Assembly (NCBI GenBank): GCA_964559355.1
Contig: CAZLHQ010000035.1
Coordinates: 1-23,431 of the forward strand
Direction of reading: 5' to 3'
Source: JAEUMD01 sp964559355
Lineage (GTDB): Bacteria; Pseudomonadota; Alphaproteobacteria; Rhizobiales; Hyphomicrobiaceae
Length of the DNA: 23,431 bases
A program made the position numbers and the translations under genes. The notes under the pieces were generated by a model. The model saw only the letters and a list, made by a program, of their open reading frames with translations. It ran no database searches and was not told the DNA's origin. Shown here in pieces: positions 1 to 5,162 of this stretch (position 1 is its first letter; the number at the start of each line of letters is the position of its first letter).

Positions 1-917
1 GCCAGCGCCTTGTGCATCACGTTGATGCAGTGCATGCAGCGCACGCAGCTCTTGTTGTCGATCTCGAGCGTGTCGTCATCGTTGAGCGAGACGGCGCGCG
101 TCGGGCACATCGCGACGACATGATCGATCGTGTACTTGCGGCCGTGGTCGGCAACGTAGGCCTTGACCTCTTCCTGATTGATCTTGATGTCGTCACGCCA
201 GGTGCCGATCACCGCGAAGTCTGCGCGATGGATGGCGTTGACGCAGTCGTTGGCGCAACCGGAGAACTTGAACTTGAACTTGTAGGGCAGCGCGGGACGA
301 TGAATCTCGCTGACGTTCTCGTTCAAGATTTCACGATGCGCGCGCGGCTCGTCGTACATCGACATCTCGCAACGCGCATGGCCGACGCAGCTCATCGAGG
401 TGCGCAGCGCAGGACCTGCGCCGCCCAGATCGAAGCCCATCTCGTTCAGCTCGTCGAACGCCTTCTGACAGCCTTCGGTATTGGTGCCCTGGAACATGAT
501 GTCGCCAGACTGGCCGTGGAATGCGATCAGGCCCGAGCCATGACGCTCCCAGATGTCGCACATTTTGCGCAGGACATCCGTGTTGTAGTGATAGCCGGCC
601 GGCGGCATGACGCGCAGGGTGTGGAACTCTTTCGACTTGGGGAACTTGTCGCCGACTTCCGAGAAGCGCGGAATGATACCGCCGCCATAACCGAACACGG
701 AAACCGTACCGCCCTTCCAGTAGCCCAGGCGCTCCGTATATGAGTGCTCGAGCTGGCCCAGCAGGTCGTTCATCATTCCCGCATAAGGCTTATCCTCGGT
801 GTCACGCAGGCGCTTCAGGCCCGTGACGAAGCTCGGCCATGGACCGCTCTCGAGTTCGTCCAACTTCGGGGTGGGACGTTTCGCGTCCGCTGCGCCGTTC
901 TTTGTCTCATCCGCCAT
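1..917 (-). CDS. dsrA: Dissimilatory sulfite reductase alpha subunit, N-terminal part (cut by window edge)
   Basis: The first 305 residues are readable. DsrA pairs with DsrB as a cytoplasmic siroheme/[4Fe-4S] enzyme that interconverts sulfite and sulfide-level sulfur. The opening LDELESGPWPSFV is typical of DsrA. The siroheme/[4Fe-4S] ligand motif C-x5-C...C-x3-C is present as CVGHARC (C177, C183) and CANDC (C221, C225). The inserted ferredoxin domain shows CP at C271 and CVRCMHC (C291, C294, C297). The ATG at 917 is preceded by GGAAGGAAC as ribosome site. The gene points out of the window, where dsrB and the rest of the cluster would be expected. Seen: family and cofactor motifs. Inferred: reverse (oxidative) type, from the alphaproteobacterial setting; dsrEFH or dsrL, which would settle it, lie outside. 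An assimilatory sulfite reductase is unlikely given the ferredoxin insertion. Confidence 0.95.
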   Translation of the reverse strand, partial: MADETKNGAADAKRPTPKLDELESGPWPSFVTGLKRLRDTEDKPYAGMMNDLLGQLEHSYTERLGYWKGGTVSVFGYGGGIIPRFSEVGDKFPKSKEFHTLRVMPPAGYHYNTDVLRKMCDIWERHGSGLIAFHGQSGDIMFQGTNTEGCQKAFDELNEMGFDLGGAGPALRTSMSCVGHARCEMSMYDEPRAHREILNENVSEIHRPALPYKFKFKFSGCANDCVNAIHRADFAVIGTWRDDIKINQEEVKAYVADHGRKYTIDHVVAMCPTRAVSLNDDDTLEIDNKSCVRCMHCINVMHKAL

Positions 918-1408
918 GACGTGTTCCTTCCATATCCTCCCTTTCGGGAGTGCTGCGCATTCATGAGCATCACGAGTGGCGCCCGGAAATCCGCCCTCGT
1001 AGGTGCCTCAACCATATTTCCTCCCGCACGCGCGGAGAGATCAAATTGCACAGTACAGGAAGTCCTGCCCTGCGCTTGGTGCGAAGCCACCCCTGCATCG
1101 ATTTTGTCGGCGCTTTTGGTCGTCTAAGCCTGCGGCTCAGGAACGGCCGTCGCACTCTTGCATATTCGTAGGTTTGCATATTATGACTGCTCGGGATGCT
1201 CGCACAAGTCCAAAAGTCGAAGCTACCGAGCACTCCGTGACCAAGGGCCGCGCTTCGCAAGCAATTTCGTGCGGAAAATGCCGAGTTGTCTAGTGTGGAT
1301 TCGTTCTAGGGTGCGGCAAATTGGCTTATCGTTTTAACAATCGGACCTCGTTGAGCAAGGTTCAAAAGTCACCTCGGGGCGTAGAGTTCCGTTTTTCGGG
1401 AGATCGGC
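918..1408. other. Divergent intergenic region between dsrA and the dioxygenase operon
   Basis: This 491-bp stretch has no convincing gene. It must hold the promoters for leftward dsrA and the rightward operon. Visible structure: a direct repeat TTGCATATT at 1158-1166 and 1174-1182 (16-bp period, AT-rich in a GC-rich setting), and an isolated CTAGTGT at 1290-1296 resembling the end of the paired hairpin elements but without a partner arm. I cannot assign -35/-10 boxes with confidence. Confidence 0.5.
1158..1182. promoter_or_regulatory. Candidate operator: direct repeat TTGCATATT, 16-bp period
   Basis: Two identical 9-mers TTGCATATT lie between the divergent dsrA and dioxygenase genes, 7 bp apart, in an AT-rich patch. 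The period is more than one and a half helix turns. This could be a tandem activator or repressor site or simply promoter-like AT-rich sequence; binding is an inference. Confidence 0.25.
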
Positions 1409-2347
1409 ATGAACGACGCAACGCCGCAAGCTGCCCGCAGCAGATCGGCTAACCCATTCGATCTGAACGACATTTCAGCGTACTCCGTTTGGCGTGAGCA
1501 TAAGCTGGCCCATTACCCGCGCGATGCCGGGGAGTTGAAGGTCGAACTTGCCGACCTCGGCGCCCCAACGGCGGTGGAAAAGTCCGCCATCGTTGCCCGC
1601 TGCCGCCGCGCCAACATGGCCGTCTATGCGACGCCCAAGGCCAGCGCCGATTCGCACGCCCATGGTTCCCGCGATGCCACCCGGCGAGCGATCCGCCAAT
1701 TCGGTTCAGCGTTCGGCCTCGCCACCATGGAAAAGCATCGCTCCTCCGACGACGATGGCATCGTCGCCATCGAGGTAACGCAGGCGGAAGGAAAGCAAGG
1801 GTTCATTCCTTACACCAAGCGCGCCATCAGCTGGCACACCGATGGCTATTACAATGCGGCGAACGAAGCCATCGACGCGATGCTGTTGCACTGTGCGCGC
1901 CCTGCGCGCGAAGGTGGCTTCAATGCCCTTCTGGATCAGGACATCGCCTATATTCGCTTGCGTGACACGAACCCAGCGCTCGTCGCCGCGATGATGCATC
2001 CAGAAGCCATGACGATACCCGAAAGCGTAGAGGAGGACGGCCGCGTCAGGCCGGTCAGCGTCGGCCCGGTCTTCATCATCAATGGTGCCAGCCTGACCAT
2101 GCGTTATACGGCGCGCACGCGTTCGATCCATTGGCGCGACGATGCCGATACGCGAGCTGCCGTCGCGCTGCTCGACCGGTTGCTTGCGCATGAAGAGGAG
2201 CCGCTCATCATCAAGTACCGCATGGAAGCCGGTGAAGGCCTCGTCTGCAACAATGTGCTGCACACGCGCACCGCGTTCGAGAATGACGACGACGCGGGCC
2301 GGCTGCTCTATCGCGTGCGCTACCGCGAACGTATTGCGGGGACGTGA
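1409..2347 (+). CDS. TauD/TfdA-like Fe(II)/2-oxoglutarate dioxygenase
   Basis: A 312-residue protein of the TauD/TfdA (clavaminate synthase-like) superfamily, which couples 2-oxoglutarate decarboxylation to hydroxylation of a small substrate in the cytoplasm. The iron facial triad is visible: HTD in SWHTDGYYN gives H143 and D145, and the distal histidine is H285 in VLHTRTAF. R298/R302 in GRLLYRVRYRER are placed to bind the 2-oxoglutarate carboxylate. The start ATG follows TTCGGGAGATCGGC, a reasonable ribosome site. It is the first gene of the run divergent from dsrA, so a link to sulfur-compound metabolism (for example a sulfonate or other organosulfur substrate) is plausible but not shown; the substrate cannot be read from sequence. 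The stop codon lies within a short perfect palindrome. Confidence 0.85.
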   Translation: MNDATPQAARSRSANPFDLNDISAYSVWREHKLAHYPRDAGELKVELADLGAPTAVEKSAIVARCRRANMAVYATPKASADSHAHGSRDATRRAIRQFGSAFGLATMEKHRSSDDDGIVAIEVTQAEGKQGFIPYTKRAISWHTDGYYNAANEAIDAMLLHCARPAREGGFNALLDQDIAYIRLRDTNPALVAAMMHPEAMTIPESVEEDGRVRPVSVGPVFIINGASLTMRYTARTRSIHWRDDADTRAAVALLDRLLAHEEEPLIIKYRMEAGEGLVCNNVLHTRTAFENDDDAGRLLYRVRYRERIAGT

Positions 2348-2355
2348 ACGTCCCC
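2338..2355 (+). terminator. Hairpin spanning the dioxygenase stop codon
   Basis: Perfect inverted repeat GGGGACGT-GA-ACGTCCCC with the TGA stop in its centre; folded, it leaves a TGAA tetraloop. No T-run follows, so it is at best a weak or factor-assisted terminator, or a 3'-end stabiliser. Confidence 0.3.
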
Positions 2356-2388
2356 AATGTGTCGTGCCCATTGAAAGTAAAGCGGTCG

Positions 2389-2557
2389 CTAGTGTAGCGC
2401 ATCTGACGTTTGGCCCCCATTAGCAGCCAATCTCGAAACCAAACGTCAGATGCATAAGCTACACTGGAAACATTGACTTGCTAGTGTTCCTCATGGTTCC
2501 GACATTTGCACTCGAGGGTGCTGAAACGGGAAGCAAATGTCGGAACCGGAACACTAG
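2389..2557. repeat. Paired CTAGTGT hairpin element, copy A
   Basis: Two hairpins: 2389-2467 and 2481-2557, separated by the 13-nt spacer 2468-2480. The first begins CTAGTGTAGC and ends GCTACACTGG; its inner arms GCATCTGACGTTTGG / CCAAACGTCAGATGC pair perfectly around a 25-nt loop, with 4 extra bases on the right arm. The second begins CTAGTGTTCC and ends GGAACACTAG; its inner arms GGTTCCGACATTTGC / GCAAATGTCGGAACC pair perfectly around a 23-nt loop, with 4 extra bases (TCAT) on the left arm. The element lies inside the presumed operon between the dioxygenase and the first small gene. Confidence 0.9.
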
Positions 2558-2612
2558 AACCGAACGAGAGGAAACACTGAAAGTGAGCCACAATCTCGAA
2601 CGAGAGCCAGGC

Positions 2613-2822
2613 ATGATAAACCTGAGCGATCTCATCATCTACAATCCGCAGGTCAACACGTTCGCCGGCATGCTGCGCCTCGTCGCGCAAGCAGCCGAGG
2701 ACGGCGCCCGCTTCCTTTCTTACGACGTCAAGCCGGATTACGGCGATACGCCGAAGAAATGGCAGACCGAGGTTGAGCGCGTGTTTGCCCTGGGTGGACG
2801 TTACCTCGGTGAGCGCAAGTGA
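2613..2822 (+). CDS. Small unrecognised protein, 69 residues
   Basis: I do not recognise a family. The protein begins MINLSDLIIYNPQVNTFAG and is soluble, with no membrane segment or cysteine. Reading support comes from its 4-bp GTGA overlap with the next small gene and the same-strand context leading to cysG. Start choice is open: ATG 2613 has only a weak purine stretch upstream, while in-frame GTG 2583 (10 more residues) has GAGAGGAA at 2566-2573, 9-10 nt upstream. Starts further upstream would translate through the hairpin element and are unlikely. The decamer CGAACGAGAG occurs at both 2561-2570 and 2597-2606. The role is unknown; the neighbourhood suggests the Dsr/siroheme region. Confidence 0.65.
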   Translation: MINLSDLIIYNPQVNTFAGMLRLVAQAAEDGARFLSYDVKPDYGDTPKKWQTEVERVFALGGRYLGERK

Positions 2823-3061
2823 GCGATCCCAACGTCACCGATATCGGCCGGCTCGATGCACCCTACCGGCGTGAGATCGTCTTTCAGCACGTGCTGCACG
2901 AGAGCGGCATGCGGCTATTGCGCATCCGCATTCGCGAAGGCCGTCGCTTCACCATCATCGACATCGATGCACCGACGGCGCAAGCCTGGGCAAAGACGAT
3001 GAGCGATTGGGCGAAGGAGAATGACGGGGGCGGCGGCGACGCGCCTGCGTCTTCTACCTGA
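2819..3061 (+). CDS. Small unrecognised protein, 80 residues
   Basis: Starts with GTG inside the stop of the previous gene (GTGA overlap), which suggests translational coupling. The core VLHESGMRLLRIRIREGRRFTIIDIDAPTA looks like alternating beta strands, followed by an amphipathic helix (AQAWAKTMSDWAKEN) and a Gly/Ala/Ser-rich tail. There are no cysteines or metal motifs and no signal peptide. I cannot assign a function. It sits 78 bp upstream of cysG on the same strand, so an accessory role in the siroheme/sulfur unit is possible by context only. Confidence 0.7.
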   Translation: MSDPNVTDIGRLDAPYRREIVFQHVLHESGMRLLRIRIREGRRFTIIDIDAPTAQAWAKTMSDWAKENDGGGGDAPASST

Positions 3062-3139
3062 GGACATGCTGACACCAACCCGCAGCAGCGCCACTGCGGC
3101 GCAACGCCCCGACGAGTATGTAACTGCAGAGAGACCGCG

Positions 3140-4627
3140 ATGGAGCAGCTTCCAATCTGCCTCGACCTGAAGGACCGCCTCGTCATCGTCACGGGTAGCG
3201 GCCAAGGGGCAGCGCGCAAGGCATGCATCGCGCTGCGGGCGGGCGCGCGCGTGCTGCTGCTGACACCACAGGCAAGCGACGCCTTCGACGAGATCGCCAA
3301 CGAGCCACGCCTTTCGATCCGCATCGGCACGCCGACGCCGCACGATCTCGACGGCGCCGTGCTGGTGTTCGCCGCAACGGGCAATGCGGATGACGATGCA
3401 GCGACCGCCGAAATGGCGCACGACCAAGCCATCCTGTGCAATGTCGTCGACCAGCCCAAACAATCCGACTTCGCGATGCCATCGATCATCGACCGCTCGC
3501 CGCTGCTCGTCGCCGTCTCTTCCGCCGGCACCTCGCCGCTGCTGACGCGACTGCTGGCGCAGCGCCTGGAAGCAACTATTCCGGCTGCATATGGCAACCT
3601 CACACGCTTCCTTGGATCGCTGCGCGAAACGTTGCGCAAACGCATCCCCTCCTCGCGCGACCGCCGCCGCTTTCTCGAGACCCTCGTCGACGGTACGGTG
3701 GCCGACCTCGTGCTGGCCGGCGATGAAGCGCGCGCGCACCAGGCCCTCGACCAGCAGGTAGCAAGCTTCACGGCCAATGGCCCGCCTGAGATCGGCGAGG
3801 TCTATCTCGTCGGCGGCGGCCCGGGCGATCCCGACCTGCTGACGTTTCGCGCGTTGCGGCTGATGCAGCGCGCAGATGTCGTCGTTTATGACCGGCTGAT
3901 CGGCAGCCCGATCCTGGAACTCGTGCGGCCGGATGCGGAGCGCATCTATGTCGGCAAGAAGCGCAATCAGCATGCCGTACCGCAAGAGGAGATCAGCCGC
4001 TTGCTGGTGACGCTCGCACGTCAAGGCAAGCGCGTGCTGCGGCTCAAGGGCGGCGACCCCTTCATCTTCGGCCGCGGCGGCGAAGAGATCGAGCTGCTTG
4101 CCGCCGAGGGCATTCCATTTCAGATCGTGCCCGGCATCACCGCAGCGACCGGCTGCGCCAGCTTTGCCGGCATCCCGCTCACGCATCGCGACCACGCGCA
4201 GGCCTGCGTGTTCCTGACCGGTCATACCAAGACCGGGCGCCTGTCGGCCGAATGGGCGAGCGTGCTGCAACCCAATCAAACCGTCGTCATCTACATGGGG
4301 CTCGCCTTCCTGCGCGAGTTGATGAGCGATTTCATCGCCCGCGGCGCCGACCCCAAACTCCCCGTCGCCATCATCGAGAATGGCACGCGCCCCAACCAGA
4401 AGGTCGTCACCGGCACGCTGGAGACGATTGCCGACGCCGCCGTCGCAGCCGATGTAACAGGTCCAGCGCTCACCATTATCGGCAGCGTCGTGTCATTGCG
4501 CGACAAGCTCGCCTGGTTCAATCCACCGCCGGGAGATTTCGCCGTCGCTACAGCCGCATTCAACGCCACCACAACCGCATCCTCGGCCGCGACTGCAAGC
4601 GGCAAGGACAACGGATCACACCCTTGA
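3140..4627 (+). CDS. cysG: Siroheme synthase (trifunctional CysG)
   Basis: A 495-residue fusion of the usual two CysG halves. Residues 1-210 form the precorrin-2 dehydrogenase/sirohydrochlorin ferrochelatase module: NAD-binding VTGSGQGAARKA (17-28), NVVDQPK with the catalytic Asp at D104, and MPSIIDRSPLLVAVSSAGTS. Residues 219-460 form the uroporphyrinogen-III C-methyltransferase: VYLVGGGPGDPDLLT (221-235), VVYDRL (D251), RLKGGDPFIFGRGGEE (301-316), PGITAATGC (331-339), and M386 in VVIYMGLAF. It turns uroporphyrinogen III into siroheme in the cytoplasm. Siroheme is needed by assimilatory sulfite/nitrite reductases and, after amidation, by DsrAB, so its place opposite dsrA is meaningful. The last ~30 residues are a low-complexity Ala/Thr tail absent from E. 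coli CysG. The upstream ribosome site (AGAGAGACC) is weak. Confidence 0.97.
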   Translation: MEQLPICLDLKDRLVIVTGSGQGAARKACIALRAGARVLLLTPQASDAFDEIANEPRLSIRIGTPTPHDLDGAVLVFAATGNADDDAATAEMAHDQAILCNVVDQPKQSDFAMPSIIDRSPLLVAVSSAGTSPLLTRLLAQRLEATIPAAYGNLTRFLGSLRETLRKRIPSSRDRRRFLETLVDGTVADLVLAGDEARAHQALDQQVASFTANGPPEIGEVYLVGGGPGDPDLLTFRALRLMQRADVVVYDRLIGSPILELVRPDAERIYVGKKRNQHAVPQEEISRLLVTLARQGKRVLRLKGGDPFIFGRGGEEIELLAAEGIPFQIVPGITAATGCASFAGIPLTHRDHAQACVFLTGHTKTGRLSAEWASVLQPNQTVVIYMGLAFLRELMSDFIARGADPKLPVAIIENGTRPNQKVVTGTLETIADAAVAADVTGPALTIIGSVVSLRDKLAWFNPPPGDFAVATAAFNATTTASSAATASGKDNGSHP

Positions 4628-4705
4628 CGGGCACGCAACCGCGCGCCTGCAACGACTGCCATTTCAATACGCCACGAGGCGACTAGCTGAAGAAAGGAGA
4701 CTTCT

Positions 4706-5044
4706 ATGGGTATCGAGTTCGATGGTCGCGAGATCGAAACCAACGACAAGGGCTACCTTGTCAATCACGAAGACTGGAGCGAGGGACTGGCACGCCACCT
4801 CGCCTCGCAGGATGGTTTGACACTCAGCGATGACGCCATGGCGATCATCAACTATCTCCGCGAAGAATTCTTCAACAACAACCAGAACCAGCCCAACACC
4901 CGCACCATCGTCAAGGCGATGTCGGAGGAATGGGGCCGCACGGTGGATCAGAAAGAGGTCTACGACCTGTTCGGCGGCGACCCATCCAAGATCGCCGGCC
5001 GCATCGCCGGGTTGCCTGAGAGTCGCCGCAAGGGTGGCTACTGA
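4706..5044 (+). CDS. DsrC/TusE-family protein lacking both C-terminal cysteines (RspA-like)
   Basis: A 112-residue protein with the DsrC/TusE fold. The opening IEFDGREIETNDKGYLVNHEDWSEG and the central AIINYLREEF...RTIVKAM match the family. Canonical DsrC ends in a flexible arm with two conserved cysteines, and TusE keeps only the penultimate one; both carry protein-bound persulfide or trisulfide. Here the arm ends AGLPESRRKGGY and the whole protein has no cysteine, so it cannot relay sulfur by the known chemistry. Family surveys call such members RspA and propose a regulatory role; the assignment here is inference. No alternative frame near the stop restores a Cys. Strong ribosome site AAAGGAGA precedes ATG 4706. 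It is the last gene of the cysG run, closed by a hairpin. Confidence 0.88.
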   Translation: MGIEFDGREIETNDKGYLVNHEDWSEGLARHLASQDGLTLSDDAMAIINYLREEFFNNNQNQPNTRTIVKAMSEEWGRTVDQKEVYDLFGGDPSKIAGRIAGLPESRRKGGY

Positions 5045-5092
5045 TCGGCACGAACAACCGCGTCCGGCTGCGGCGCGCACAATCCATCAGCG

Positions 5093-5124
5093 ACGCCCGG
5101 CGGTTCCCGATCGCCGGGCGTTTG
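5093..5124 (+). terminator. Rho-independent-like terminator after the cysG/DsrC-like run
   Basis: A perfect 10-bp GC-rich stem ACGCCCGGCG / CGCCGGGCGT (5093-5102, 5112-5121) with a 9-nt loop is followed by a short TTTG. It lies between the DsrC-like gene and the convergent tex and could serve the plus-strand transcript. On the minus strand no T-run follows it. Confidence 0.65.
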
Positions 5125-5162
5125 ACATTGTAAAAAGTCCATGGCAGGCGCCGCAAAACCTT

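Noticed and set aside
12..743. Long plus-strand open frame of 243 codons at the left edge
   Set aside because: It is antisense to dsrA, whose minus-strand reading has all expected cysteine motifs; the His/Val/Asp-rich translation is a mirror of that gene.
1290..1296. Isolated CTAGTGT in the dsrA upstream region, like the ends of the paired hairpins
   Set aside because: No complementary ACACTAG arm or inner stem follows within 100 bp; a 7-mer can occur by chance or be a decayed remnant.
2481..2557. Hairpin elements as plain rho-independent terminators
   Set aside because: They lack T-runs, come in pairs, and their positions (inside an operon, between divergent genes, between same-strand genes) do not fit transcript ends.
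2389..2557. CRISPR array
   Set aside because: There are only two units per locus, and arms are palindromic and differ in sequence; no regularly spaced identical repeats and no cas genes in the window.
2915..4279. 454-codon minus-strand open frame under cysG
   Set aside because: Antisense shadow of cysG; compositionally odd and without family motifs, while the plus-strand CysG is full length.
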